From the NCBI RefSeq assembly GCF_001613385.1, contig NZ_BDCG01000002.1, positions 666,312 to 730,311 on the forward strand: DNA of 64,000 bases. The letters are read 5' to 3'. The position numbers and the translations under genes were made by a program. Under the pieces are notes generated by a model. The model was given only the letters and a program-made list of their open reading frames with translations. It did no database searches and was not told where the DNA came from. Numbering within the stretch: the stretch's first letter is position 1; each line of letters starts with the position of its first letter. The DNA is from Nocardia flavorosea NBRC 108225 (GTDB lineage: Bacteria; Actinomycetota; Actinomycetes; Mycobacteriales; Mycobacteriaceae). Below, one piece after another: positions 18,376 through 27,191 of the stretch.

Positions 18376-19200
18376 GTGGGACGATTGAACGGAAAGGTCG
18401 CCTTCGTCACGGGAGCCGCACGCGGTCAGGGCCGGGCACACTGCGTCCGGCTAGCCGAAGAGGGCGCTGACATCATCGCGATCGATATCGCCGGGCCGAT
18501 GCCCGGTGGACATCCCAGGCCGGCGACGCCGGAGCAACTCGAAGAGACCAGGCAGCTCATCGAGAAAACCGGCCGTCGCGCCGTGGTCGGCCGCGCCGAT
18601 GTCCGAGACTTCGACGCACTGAAAGCGGTCGTCGACGAGGGCGTCGACCGATTCGGCCGACTCGATATCGTCGTTGCCAACGCGGGCACCATGTCCGGCG
18701 GACGCATGTGGGAACTGACCGAGGAGCAGTGGAACATCTGCATCGACGTCAACCTCAACGGAGTATGGAAGACCGTCAAAGCCACCGTGCCACACATGAT
18801 CGCGGCCGGAAACGGCGGCTCCATCATCCTCACCAGCTCCGCGGCCGGCTACCGCGGCTACCCTCGCTCGGGTGGCTACGGTGCGGCCAAGCACGGCCTC
18901 GTGGGCCTCTGCCGGACACTGGCGGTCGAGGTCGCGCGATACAACATCCGGGTGAACACCATCCACCCGAACGGCGTCCGCACCGCCATGGGCCGGGCAC
19001 CCGACCCGGAAGTACTGCGTGCCACCGGAATCGACGATTACGAGATCTGGCTGTTCGACCAGGTCACCGCCACCGCACTGCCCGAGGGCATGCAGGAACC
19101 CGAGGACGTCGCCGCGACGGTCGCCTACCTGGCAAGCGACGAGGCACGGTTCACCACCGGAACCTCCCTCCAGATCGGCGCGGGCAACCAGCTCATGTGA
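18376..19200 (+). CDS. Mycofactocin-coupled SDR family oxidoreductase
   Basis: This 274-residue SDR starts at GTG 18376 (VGRLNGKVAFVTGAARGQGR) with GAAGGAAAG about 6 bases upstream. The N-terminal signature GxVAFVTGAARGQGRxHxVRLAEEGADIIAIDI is that of mycofactocin-coupled SDRs, which hold NAD non-exchangeably and pass electrons to the redox peptide mycofactocin. The insertion after ADIIAIDI (GPMPGGHPRPATPEQLEET) also fits that group. The catalytic part includes SSAAGYRGYPRSGGYGAAKH. It likely oxidises an alcohol. No mft genes occur in this window, so the partner system must be elsewhere in the genome. Confidence 0.88.
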   Translation: MGRLNGKVAFVTGAARGQGRAHCVRLAEEGADIIAIDIAGPMPGGHPRPATPEQLEETRQLIEKTGRRAVVGRADVRDFDALKAVVDEGVDRFGRLDIVVANAGTMSGGRMWELTEEQWNICIDVNLNGVWKTVKATVPHMIAAGNGGSIILTSSAAGYRGYPRSGGYGAAKHGLVGLCRTLAVEVARYNIRVNTIHPNGVRTAMGRAPDPEVLRATGIDDYEIWLFDQVTATALPEGMQEPEDVAATVAYLASDEARFTTGTSLQIGAGNQLM

Positions 19201-19226
19201 GCTGCCGCCGCACCTCTCCGGCTTCG

Positions 19227-19263
19227 GCTCTTCCGGCAACACGGCCTCGTTTACCGGAAGAGC
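19227..19263. terminator. Hairpin between convergent SDR genes
   Basis: GCTCTTCCGG (19227-19236) pairs with CCGGAAGAGC (19254-19263) around a 17-base loop, between two convergent genes; the right arm overlaps the last codons of the minus-strand SDR. Confidence 0.5.
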
Positions 19264-20009
19264 GCTCGCCCGCCGTCCGCGAACAGGGTGCGTCCCGTCA
19301 TATAGTCGGAGTAGGAACTGCTCAGGAACACGACGATACGACCCACATCGGTGATCGGGTCGCCGATACGCCGCATCGGGAACTGTGCCAGTGTCTTCCG
19401 GAGGTTCGCCTCACTCAGACTGTCCTTCACCTGCTCCCATGCCGGTGACGAACCCGTCGGCACAATGACATTGACCGTGATCCCGTACTTGCCCCACTCC
19501 GTGGCAACCGACTTGGAGAGTCCACGTACCGCTTCCTTCGCGGCCCCGTACGTCGCCATACCCGGGACTCCCTCGGTTCCTGCTCCGGAACCGAAATTGA
19601 CCACCTTCCCGCCGTTCTCCTTGAAGTACGGGAAGCAAGCCTTCATACAATTGAAGGTGCCCAGCACAGAAGATTCGAAGGCATCGATGAGGTCCTCCGC
19701 GGTCGCCGCGTCGAACGGGACCAGATTCTGAGTCATCGCGTTGTTGATCAGGATATCGACCGTCCCGAACTCGGCGACTGCCGCTTCGACGGCGCCGTCG
19801 ACGGACGAACGATCTCGCACATCGCATTCCACCGCCAGCGCCTTGTGGCCGGCCGCCGTGAGGTCCCCTGCCACTCGCTGAACCTTCGCGAACACCTTGT
19901 CCGCGAGGACGACGGCCGCTCCGTCGGCCGCCAGCGCATGAGCGACCCCCTCACCCAAGCCCTGGCCTGCACCGGTGACCAAGGCGACCTTTCCGTCTAC
20001 CAGACCCAT
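19251..20009 (-). CDS. SDR family oxidoreductase
   Basis: This 252-residue SDR has TGAGQGLGEG, an NNAM motif in place of NNAG, a FGSGAG active Ser region and YGAAKEAVRG (Tyr-Lys). The SDR cut by the right window edge (63575-64000) shares a similar layout (KEAIRGLS, REWGRYGIRVNV, VVP), so the two may be paralogues with related substrates. AAAGGA lies 8 bases before the ATG. It is transcribed alone, convergent with the mycofactocin-type SDR and divergent from the CocE/NonD hydrolase. Confidence 0.9.
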   Translation of the reverse strand: MGLVDGKVALVTGAGQGLGEGVAHALAADGAAVVLADKVFAKVQRVAGDLTAAGHKALAVECDVRDRSSVDGAVEAAVAEFGTVDILINNAMTQNLVPFDAATAEDLIDAFESSVLGTFNCMKACFPYFKENGGKVVNFGSGAGTEGVPGMATYGAAKEAVRGLSKSVATEWGKYGITVNVIVPTGSSPAWEQVKDSLSEANLRKTLAQFPMRRIGDPITDVGRIVVFLSSSYSDYMTGRTLFADGGRALFR

Positions 20010-20402
20010 CCCGGGTTCCTTTCGAAGTGGTTGTCATGCAATGTCAGAGCCGCCGCGGGAACGGCGTCTGAGCCTGCAGGGCGCGGCAACGGTGGTTGTG
20101 CCGTCAGAGACGATCCCTCATCAGGAGCGTAGTCGCGACCAGGCGTAGAAGATAATTATTCAGCTAGTTACGCGAATCAACCACCTCCGACCCGACCATA
20201 CAACCCCGATTCACACGCACACAGTTTCCCAGAGCCCTGATATCCGATTAATCTTTTCACTATACTTCGGGGCCTACAGGGTGTGGCACGGCACCGGCCA
20301 CACCCTGCAGGGCGTTTACGCGCTTCGGGCAGTAGCGCAAGGACATGCAGTCACCCACCGCGGTAGCCAACGAAGTTCCACGGAGTTCAACGGAGAATGC
20401 CA
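20010..20402. other. AT-rich divergent promoter region
   Basis: These 393 bases separate a minus-strand SDR from a plus-strand hydrolase. AT-rich blocks at 20151-20170 (GATAATTATT then CAGCTAGTTA) and 20240-20268 (around TTAATCTTTTCACTATAC) suit promoters in both directions. The first block resembles the operator-like sequence at 13407-13421. A GC-rich repeat of CACCGG/CACACCCTGCAGG type lies at 20278-20312. No gene is seen. Confidence 0.4.
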
Positions 20403-22067
20403 ATGAGTGAGATCGCCGGGCGTCTGAGCTGGCAATTGATGAGCCGTATCGTGCAGAAGAAGATGTCGTTGCCGGAGCCGATGACCAGAAACATCGTGGC
20501 GCAACGCGATCTGGAGACCCGGATGCCCGACGGCACAGTTCTGCTCGCGGACCTGTATCGGCCCGGCTCGTTCTCGGGATCGCTGCCGACCCTGCTGGTG
20601 CGTTCACCCTACGGCCGCCGCGGCATGTTATCGCTCTACGCCCGGCCGTTCGCCGAACGCGGCTACCAGGTCCTCCTCCAAAGCGTCCGGGGCACCGACG
20701 GTTCCGGCGGTGAGTTCGAGCCGCTGCGTCACGAACGAGCCGACGGACTGGCGACGATCGATTGGGTTATCGAACAACCGTGGTTCGACGGCAATCTCGT
20801 GCTGGGCGGCCCGAGCTATATGGGCTTCGCCCAATGGGCGGTCGCCGACAAGGTGCCGGCGCAAGTGAAGGCTATCCTGCCGACGACAACGTCATCGAAT
20901 GTCATCGACGCTTTCCACCGCCCGGAGGGCATGCTGGCCGAGAACCTGTTGAATTGGACCTCGCTGCGATTCACCTCCACAGTTGTTTCTCACCTGATGT
21001 CCGAGGTCGGGTTCATGCGACGACTCCGGCGAGTGCTCGAGGAGGGACCGGTTGTTGATTCCGATTCCCGCATGGTCGGCCAGGCATGGCCGTTCTTCCA
21101 AGAGGTGGTCCAGCATCACAGTGACGATTCCTACTGGACCACCGTCGACGTCGATCACCGAGAAACGATAACGAAGACCGCCGTGCCGGCCAGTATCATC
21201 GCCGGCTGGTACGACCTGTTCCTCCCGCACACACTGCGCGACTACCGCGCCCTCGTCGACGCGGGTCAGCAACCGCGGCTCACCGTGGGCCCGTGGACGC
21301 ATATAGACAACGGCCTCCGTGGTGCCGCGATCCGGGAAGGAACGCAGTGGGCACTCGCTCTCGCGCGCGGCGAGGAAGTCGCCGAACAAGACCCGGTCCG
21401 GGTGTTCGTCGTCGGCAGCGACCAATGGCGCAGCTTCACTTCGTGGCCTCCGCCGGAAGCAATCACCGACCGCTGGTACCTACATCCTGAGGGCGCACTC
21501 GACAGGAGCCCCGCCGCACCGAGTGCCCCGGACCGTTATCGTTACGATCCCGCCGACCCCACGCCATCGGTGGGTATGTCCAAACTCGCCGCCCAGAAGG
21601 TCGGCCCTCGGGATAATCTGGAACTCGAAAACCGCTCGGATGTACTGACTTTCACTTCCGGCCCGATGGCGCACGACTATGAGGTGATCGGCGACATCAC
21701 GGCCGAAATCTGGCTTCGCTCCAGTCGGCCGAGCACAGACCTCTTCGTCCGCATCTGCGACGTCGATTCCGACGGGCGCTCGATCAACGTCTGCGATGGC
21801 ATCACCGTCGTCGAGACCACGGAGGCGGAAGCAGCCGAACCGGCGAAAGTGATCGTGCACGTCTGGCCCACCGCCCACTGCTTCCGCGCGGGCCATCGCC
21901 TGCGGATCCAAATATCCAGCGGGGCCCACCCCGTCTACGCCCGCAATCCCGGCAGCATCGGGGAACGCCTCACCGGCACGACACTCCACGTGGCCGACCA
22001 GGAAATCTTCCACGACCCAGAACACGAGTCGGTTGTGCTGCTCCCCACTTCGCCATCGCGGAGCTGA
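20403..22067 (+). CDS. CocE/NonD family hydrolase
   Basis: This protein of about 554 residues has an N-terminal alpha/beta-hydrolase domain containing GGPSYMGFAQW (the nucleophile Ser), RSPYGRRG and a GPWTHID segment with the catalytic His, then a C-terminal jelly-roll domain (X-Pro dipeptidyl-peptidase C-terminal type, with DVDSDGRSINVCDGI). Relatives hydrolyse esters or amides such as cocaine, glutaryl or alpha-amino esters. The start at ATG 20403 is preferred over ATG 20397 because GGAGA lies at a better distance. A paralogue is encoded at 23944-25602. It probably releases an acid from an ester at the head of a pathway. Confidence 0.9.
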   Translation: MSEIAGRLSWQLMSRIVQKKMSLPEPMTRNIVAQRDLETRMPDGTVLLADLYRPGSFSGSLPTLLVRSPYGRRGMLSLYARPFAERGYQVLLQSVRGTDGSGGEFEPLRHERADGLATIDWVIEQPWFDGNLVLGGPSYMGFAQWAVADKVPAQVKAILPTTTSSNVIDAFHRPEGMLAENLLNWTSLRFTSTVVSHLMSEVGFMRRLRRVLEEGPVVDSDSRMVGQAWPFFQEVVQHHSDDSYWTTVDVDHRETITKTAVPASIIAGWYDLFLPHTLRDYRALVDAGQQPRLTVGPWTHIDNGLRGAAIREGTQWALALARGEEVAEQDPVRVFVVGSDQWRSFTSWPPPEAITDRWYLHPEGALDRSPAAPSAPDRYRYDPADPTPSVGMSKLAAQKVGPRDNLELENRSDVLTFTSGPMAHDYEVIGDITAEIWLRSSRPSTDLFVRICDVDSDGRSINVCDGITVVETTEAEAAEPAKVIVHVWPTAHCFRAGHRLRIQISSGAHPVYARNPGSIGERLTGTTLHVADQEIFHDPEHESVVLLPTSPSRS

Positions 22068-22073
22068 AGACGA

Positions 22074-22111
22074 GGATGCGGGGAAGACAAGTGGTGGTCT
22101 TCCCCGCATCC
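22074..22111. terminator. Perfect 15-bp hairpin, bidirectional terminator
   Basis: 22074-22088 and 22097-22111 are exactly complementary, with an 8-base loop. It sits between the stop codons of the convergent hydrolase and MFS genes. Confidence 0.85.
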
Positions 22112-22142
22112 GCCGACGCGGCGGCCGTCACCGGGACACCAA

Positions 22143-23609
22143 TTACTGTCGACTCACCACCGATTCCCTCGCCACAACCGAAGGGATAACGGCGACGGTG
22201 GCCTCGTCCGCCGCCGCATTCCGTGCCCTGTTCCGCCCCGGAATGGACAGTCCGGCGAGCGCGGCGAGTCCGAAGACCACACCGAGCAGGAGAAACCCGC
22301 GGGTGTAGCCGACTTCGGCGGGAAGCCCCGACGGCAGTACTTGGGCGGCAACGATACTCGACATCACCGCGGTGCCGATCGAGCCACCGATCGTCCGGAT
22401 ATTGGCATTCATACCGCTCGCGATCCCGCTCTGGCCGGCGGGCACGGCGTCGATGATGAGCCCTGCCAGGCAGGCGAAGGCCAGCCCGACTCCCAGCCCC
22501 GACAACGCGTTGACGATCATCACCGCGAGCACGCCGTCGTGCGTGACCGCCATGAGGAGCATGCCCGCCGCAGCGAGCAGACATCCCGTGATGACCACCG
22601 CTTTAGCTCCCACCCGCGCAGCCGTCGGCGCGGCGATGAGGCCGGCAACGAACGAGGCACACGCCATGGGCAGGATGAGCAGTCCCGATTCGGTGACGGT
22701 GGCGCCGAATCCGTACCCCGCCGAGGAAGGCGTCTGGATGAACTGCGGGAGGAAACCGAACGATGCGTACATACCCACGCCGACCAGCAACGCGACGAGA
22801 TTGGTCGTCCATACACCGCGGCGGCGCATCATCCGCATATCGACCAGCGGGGTGGCGACACGGTGTTCGGTCGCGATCCATCCGGCGGCCAGGAGCGCGG
22901 CCGCGCACACACCGGCCAGGAATGTCCGCGAGGTCCAGCCCCACTCCGGAGCCCGGCTCAGCGAGAACAGCAGAGTCACCAGGAACCCGGCGAGCAGCAC
23001 CGCGGGCAGCAACGACACCCGGCCCCTGGTCCGGACGGGCGAGGCCGGGATGAACAACAGGGCGGCGACCGCAGCCGCTCCGGTGACGATGGCCGGCAGC
23101 CAGAACAGCCACGGGTAACCGAGCAAGTCGACCAGCGGGCCACCCAGCACGATGCCGATACCGAATCCGAACGACGTGAGCGAGGAGACGACGCTCAGCG
23201 CGGCAGTGACCCGCCGCGGCGGCAGCTCGTCGCGGATGATGCCGAACGCCAACGGCATCACCGCCCCGCCGATGCCCTGCACCACGCGGGCGCCGATCAG
23301 CACCCCGATCGACGGTGCCAGGGCAGCGATGATCGACCCGGAGCACAGCGCGAGGAGTGCGACGACGAGAAGGCGCTCCTTGCCCACGGCGTCCCCGATA
23401 CGCCCGAGAATCGGGGTGAACACCGAAGCCGACAGCAGGTACGCCGTGAGAACCCAGGTCGCCGTGGCCTGGTCGGTCTGCATTTCGGTTTCGATACGCG
23501 GGAGTACCGGGACCGTCATCGACTGCATCAGCGCAAAGGAGGCCGCCGCCACCGCCAGCACCGCGAAGATGAGCCAGGAAGGAGTCCGCTGCGGGCGCAC
23601 TCTCCTCAT
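22143..23609 (-). CDS. MFS transporter, DHA2 (14-TMS) drug/solute exporter type
   Basis: This 488-residue protein has about 14 hydrophobic helices. It contains the MFS signature between helices 2 and 3 (GRIGDAVGKERLLV), the motif C-like GIGIVLGGPLVDLLG of antiporters, and VVQGIGGAVMPLAFG. It belongs to the EmrB/QacA-like DHA2 group, which exports drugs or metabolites using the proton gradient, though related proteins also take up aromatic acids. The C-terminus is a 35-residue basic tail. It is placed between the two CocE/NonD hydrolases, so it could move the substrate or product of that pathway. Confidence 0.9.
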   Translation of the reverse strand: MRRVRPQRTPSWLIFAVLAVAAASFALMQSMTVPVLPRIETEMQTDQATATWVLTAYLLSASVFTPILGRIGDAVGKERLLVVALLALCSGSIIAALAPSIGVLIGARVVQGIGGAVMPLAFGIIRDELPPRRVTAALSVVSSLTSFGFGIGIVLGGPLVDLLGYPWLFWLPAIVTGAAAVAALLFIPASPVRTRGRVSLLPAVLLAGFLVTLLFSLSRAPEWGWTSRTFLAGVCAAALLAAGWIATEHRVATPLVDMRMMRRRGVWTTNLVALLVGVGMYASFGFLPQFIQTPSSAGYGFGATVTESGLLILPMACASFVAGLIAAPTAARVGAKAVVITGCLLAAAGMLLMAVTHDGVLAVMIVNALSGLGVGLAFACLAGLIIDAVPAGQSGIASGMNANIRTIGGSIGTAVMSSIVAAQVLPSGLPAEVGYTRGFLLLGVVFGLAALAGLSIPGRNRARNAAADEATVAVIPSVVARESVVSRQ

Positions 23610-23943
23610 CGGCTGATCGGGTCGATTCCCACCGAGGAGCGACGGCGCGTTCCGCTGATCATGTTCCGGTCACACATAGTGGCTCCTCGTTCGGCCTGCC
23701 GCGCCGGCGACAGCCGATCACAGCAGACAACAGCTAGATAGTTGAACTCTAAAAGCAAACCATTAGCGTAAGCAAGGAAATGGCCGGGGCGTGCGTGGAG
23801 TCCGGCGCCGGCTTTCCACCGACCTCTCCGTGGTGCACTGGTTGTTCGGTCGCGGAGATGGAGCAGCCCGAGGCTGCCGATCTGTTCGGCGTCCTCGGGC
23901 TGCACGTCGGTGCCGGGTTCGACACCGATGCGGGTCAGCGGTG
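23610..23943. other. Promoter region of the MFS gene and unassigned sequence
   Basis: An AT-rich stretch at 23728-23775, with CAGCTAGATAGTTGAACTC, probably contains the MFS promoter and resembles the other AACTA-type sites of the island. From 23780 to 23943 the DNA is GC-rich and stays open in a minus-strand frame (VEPGTDVQPEDAEQIGSLG) beyond the stop of the hydrolase, but no start or recognisable domain is visible. Confidence 0.35.
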
Positions 23944-25602
23944 TTACGGCGTGGGCGGAACCACCGGCAGGATGACGTGAGAGGGTCGCGCTGCGTCGTG
24001 GAAAATCGTCTGCTGAGCGGGGCGCATCGTGGCGGGGTCTCCCGTGTTGAGATTGCGGTCCCAGCGCGGGAAGTTGCTGGAGGTGATCTGGACTCGGATG
24101 CGGTGGCCGGCGAGGAAGACGTTGCTGGTCGACCACAGGTCGATCTCGTACTCGCCGGGCTCGCCGGGAACGGCCTGGACGCGCTGGATGCCGTCGCACA
24201 GGTTGCGTGAGATGCCGTCGGTGCCGACGTCGCACAGTCGCGCGACCCAGTCGGTGGTGGGTGCGTCGGTGGCGGCGTGTAGTCGTACGCGGACCCGGCC
24301 GGTGACCTCGAGGTCTTCGGTGAGGGGTTCGCTGGTGTAGACGAGCACGTCGGGACGTTGCTCGATTGCCGCCTGGTCGAACTGGCCGGCCGGATATTCG
24401 AGGGCCATGACGAGGTTGCCGCCGCGGGTGCGCACCGGGTCCGCGGGGTCGTAGCGGTAGCTGTCCGGGGTTTGCTCGGCAGTGGGCGAGCCCGGAGTCA
24501 GGGTGGCGTCGGCACCGAGATACCAGGGTGTGTCGACCGCTCGGGTGAGCGGCCACTCGGACTCGTCGCGCCACTGGTTGGTGCCCATGACGAAGATCTT
24601 TACCGGCGGCGCGGTGTCGACTCCGTTGTCCACACCCTTGATCCAGTGATCGAACCAGCTCAGCTGCTGCTCGTTGAAGGCGATGCTCCCATGGGCCGAG
24701 GCCAGGCCGAAGTTCGTCTCGCCTGCCACGGCACCAAACGATCCGGATTTGCTGAGGTGACTCCACGGGCCGACGATCAGCCGAGTGGGCTTTCCCAGGG
24801 CGGCCATGGCGGTGTGGTTGTCCAGGGTGCCCTGCAGGAAGACGTCGAACCAGCCACCGCTGTTGAGGGCGGCAGCCTCCACGCTGCTGTGCTTGCCCGC
24901 GATCGTGGCTCCGTCGGCATTGACCGGATCGGCCAGCGCACGCCGCACACCGATGTCGGGAGCTCCGTGCCGGGCGACGGCGGGCAGTTCACCCGCGGGC
25001 AATTCCCAGTAACCGGCGGGGACGAGCCCGTCGTAGTCCGCGGCGAGGCTTGCGAGGGCGGCCCCTGCTTGGGCTGGGTCCTGCGCCCGCGCCGCGATCT
25101 CGCCGGCGCCGGTCATCAGTGACCACCACCCGTTGAGACCCAGTTCGATCGCGCCACCGCGGAAGTGCAGGCCGTCGCTGGGGTCGCTCCAGGTGATCTG
25201 CGGGCTGATCGCGCGCAACTCCGGCGGCTTGGCGAGCGCGGCTGCCCACTGGGTGTTGCCGGTGTAGCTGGCGCCGATCATGCCGACCACGCCGTTGCTG
25301 CCGGGCAGTCCCGCTGCCCAGCGCACGGTGTCGTAGCCGTCTTCGACCTCGTAGGTGAAGGGCAGCCATTCGCCTTCCGAACGGAGCCGCCCGCGGCTGT
25401 CCTGGTGGACGAGCATGTAGCCGCGGGACGCGGCGATGTACGGATCGAGCACCGACTGTATCGAGACGCGCCGGTCGTAGGGCGTGCGGTGGACGAGAAC
25501 GGGCCACGGGCCGTCCCCGGTCGGCCGATACACATCGGCGCGCAGGACGGTGCCGTCGCGCATCGTGGCCTCGACGTCGAATTCGATTTCCATTCCGGAC
25601 AT
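23944..25602 (-). CDS. CocE/NonD family hydrolase, second copy
   Basis: This 552-residue protein shares the domain layout of the hydrolase at 20403-22067. It has ATMRDGTVLRADVYRP at the start, the nucleophile motif GASYTGNTQW, GPWSHLSKSG carrying the likely catalytic His region, and a C-terminal jelly-roll (CDVGTDGISRNLCDGIQRV). Both copies share the SYRYDPADP/RYRYDPADP linker, so they are paralogues. It is the last gene of the operon ligase-hydratase-SDR-hydrolase (41 bases after the SDR). It likely hydrolyses an ester or thio/amide bond of the substrate activated by the rest of the operon. Confidence 0.9.
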   Translation of the reverse strand: MSGMEIEFDVEATMRDGTVLRADVYRPTGDGPWPVLVHRTPYDRRVSIQSVLDPYIAASRGYMLVHQDSRGRLRSEGEWLPFTYEVEDGYDTVRWAAGLPGSNGVVGMIGASYTGNTQWAAALAKPPELRAISPQITWSDPSDGLHFRGGAIELGLNGWWSLMTGAGEIAARAQDPAQAGAALASLAADYDGLVPAGYWELPAGELPAVARHGAPDIGVRRALADPVNADGATIAGKHSSVEAAALNSGGWFDVFLQGTLDNHTAMAALGKPTRLIVGPWSHLSKSGSFGAVAGETNFGLASAHGSIAFNEQQLSWFDHWIKGVDNGVDTAPPVKIFVMGTNQWRDESEWPLTRAVDTPWYLGADATLTPGSPTAEQTPDSYRYDPADPVRTRGGNLVMALEYPAGQFDQAAIEQRPDVLVYTSEPLTEDLEVTGRVRVRLHAATDAPTTDWVARLCDVGTDGISRNLCDGIQRVQAVPGEPGEYEIDLWSTSNVFLAGHRIRVQITSSNFPRWDRNLNTGDPATMRPAQQTIFHDAARPSHVILPVVPPTP

Positions 25603-25641
25603 CGTTGTCTCGCTTTCGATCTAACTGGGTTGGTGCTGTGT

Positions 25642-26400
25642 TCAGCGGATGGACGAGCCGATGCCTAGGCCGCCGTCGACGTCGAGGACGATGCCGCTGA
25701 CGTAGCCGGCGGCCGGTGAGCACAGATAGGCGGCGGCTTCGGCGATGTCGTCGGGGGTGCCGGTGCGGCGCTGGGGGACCTTGGCGATGAGTTTCTCGCG
25801 GGCGGGGCCGTTCATCGAGGCGAGCATGGGGGTGTCGATGAGGCCGGGAGCGATGGCGTTGGCGGTTATGCCCTGACGGGCGGTTTCCAACGCGAGGGTG
25901 CGGGTGAGCCCGACGATGCCCGCCTTCGCGGCGACGTAGTTGGCTTGCCCGAAGTTGCCGCGCCAGCTCATCGAGGAGAACGACACGATGCGCCCGTATC
26001 CGCGCGAGCGCATATGCGGAAGCACCGCTCGGGCGCAGTAGAAGGAGCCGGTCAGCGAGACGTCGAGCACGGCGTGCCAGTCGTCGTCACCGATGTCCTC
26101 GACGCGGTTGTCGCGGATGATGCCGGCGTTGTTGACCAGTACATCGATGCGGCCGTGGCGAGCGGCGACGTCGTCGGCCCAGGTAGTGACCTCGGCCGAG
26201 GAGGTGACATCGACGGCGTGACTTGTGCAGGTGCGCCCGGTTTCGGTCTGCAAGCGGGTCGCGAGAGCGGTGGCGGCGTCGATGTTGACGTCGGCGATCG
26301 CCACGTGCGCGCCTTCGGCGGCGAAGCGCTCGCTCATGGCGGCGCCGAGGCCCTGGGCGCCGCCCGTGACCAGGACGACCTGGTCGGTGTAGCGGTTCAA
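25642..26400 (-). CDS. SDR family oxidoreductase, FabG-like
   Basis: This 252-residue SDR has TGGAQGLGAA, Asp after strand 2 (IADVNID), NNAGIIRD, SFSSMSWRG (Ser), YVAAK (Tyr-Lys) and the C-terminal GIVLDVDGGLGIG typical of 3-oxoacyl reductases and beta-hydroxyacyl-CoA dehydrogenases. Translation begins with TTG at 26400, overlapping the end of the hydratase gene by 4 bases, with GAGGAAAAC as ribosome site. In this operon it would naturally act on a hydroxyacyl-CoA made by the upstream hydratase. Confidence 0.9.
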   Translation of the reverse strand: MNRYTDQVVLVTGGAQGLGAAMSERFAAEGAHVAIADVNIDAATALATRLQTETGRTCTSHAVDVTSSAEVTTWADDVAARHGRIDVLVNNAGIIRDNRVEDIGDDDWHAVLDVSLTGSFYCARAVLPHMRSRGYGRIVSFSSMSWRGNFGQANYVAAKAGIVGLTRTLALETARQGITANAIAPGLIDTPMLASMNGPAREKLIAKVPQRRTGTPDDIAEAAAYLCSPAAGYVSGIVLDVDGGLGIGSSIR

Positions 26401-27191
26401 CGGTTTTCCTCTCCGGTGCGGTCCGGTTGGCGGTGCAGGAACGCGGTCAGCGCCGCGGGGACATCGGTGCTGTTCCAGTGCTTCTCGAACTCGGCGAGCT
26501 CGGTGGCCAGGCCCTCGTCCTCGTTCATGCCGGTCAAGTGGTGGAGCAGGGATTTGAAAGCCGACTGGGCCGGTCCGGCGGCGGCTGCGAGTTCCGCGGC
26601 CAGGGCCGCGGAAGCGGATGCGAGTTCGGCGGGCGGCACAACGGCGTGCAGCCAGCCGGTGGCGGTGAGCTGCTCGGCCGGCAGCAGCGTGCCGGTGAGC
26701 GCGAGCCAGCGGGCCATGGAGTCACCGACCTTGCGCGGTAGCCGCACGCTGGATCCGGCCGCGGGAAGCAGGTTGTTGCGGATATGCCCGTCACCGATCA
26801 ACGTGCCCTCGCTCGCGATCACGACATCACAGGCCAGCGCAAGCTCGAGCCCGCCGGCCACGGCGTGGCCGTGCACCGCGGCCACCACGGGCAGCCGGCT
26901 GCGTTCGAGCCGGGTGACGACCGCCGAGACCCGGCGCAGGAATTCCGTCGGCCCGCCCGGGGTGTCGCGCAGGCTCAGGAAGTACTGCAGGTCGGCGCCG
27001 GCGCAGAAGCTCTTCCCGGCACCGGTCAGGACCAGGCAGCCGATGCTCGCGTCGGCCTCCGCGTCGGTGAGCGCGTCGTCCAGGGCGTCGATCAGTGCGG
27101 GATCGAGGGCGTTGCGGCGGCCGGGCCGGTTCAGGGTGAGGGTGCGGACCGGCCCGGCGTCGGCGACCAGGACCGGGACAGGCGCGTTCAT
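26397..27191 (-). CDS. Enoyl-CoA hydratase/isomerase family protein
   Basis: This 264-residue crotonase has GAGKSFCAGADLQYF and HGHAVAGGLELALACD, which form the oxyanion hole. The region where typical hydratases carry the first catalytic Glu (PEI...GxGGT) reads GDGHIRNNLLPAAGSSVRLP, without that Glu, so it may catalyse isomerisation, ring opening or C-C hydrolysis rather than plain hydration. The start ATG at 27191 overlaps the ligase stop by 4 bases, which fixes it; a longer open frame upstream is only a shadow. Confidence 0.88.
   Translation of the reverse strand: MNAPVPVLVADAGPVRTLTLNRPGRRNALDPALIDALDDALTDAEADASIGCLVLTGAGKSFCAGADLQYFLSLRDTPGGPTEFLRRVSAVVTRLERSRLPVVAAVHGHAVAGGLELALACDVVIASEGTLIGDGHIRNNLLPAAGSSVRLPRKVGDSMARWLALTGTLLPAEQLTATGWLHAVVPPAELASASAALAAELAAAAGPAQSAFKSLLHHLTGMNEDEGLATELAEFEKHWNSTDVPAALTAFLHRQPDRTGEENR

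Noticed and set aside
23606..24766. 386-residue minus-strand frame at the end of the second CocE/NonD gene
   Set aside because: It is Arg/His/Pro-rich and overlaps the well-supported hydrolase frame.
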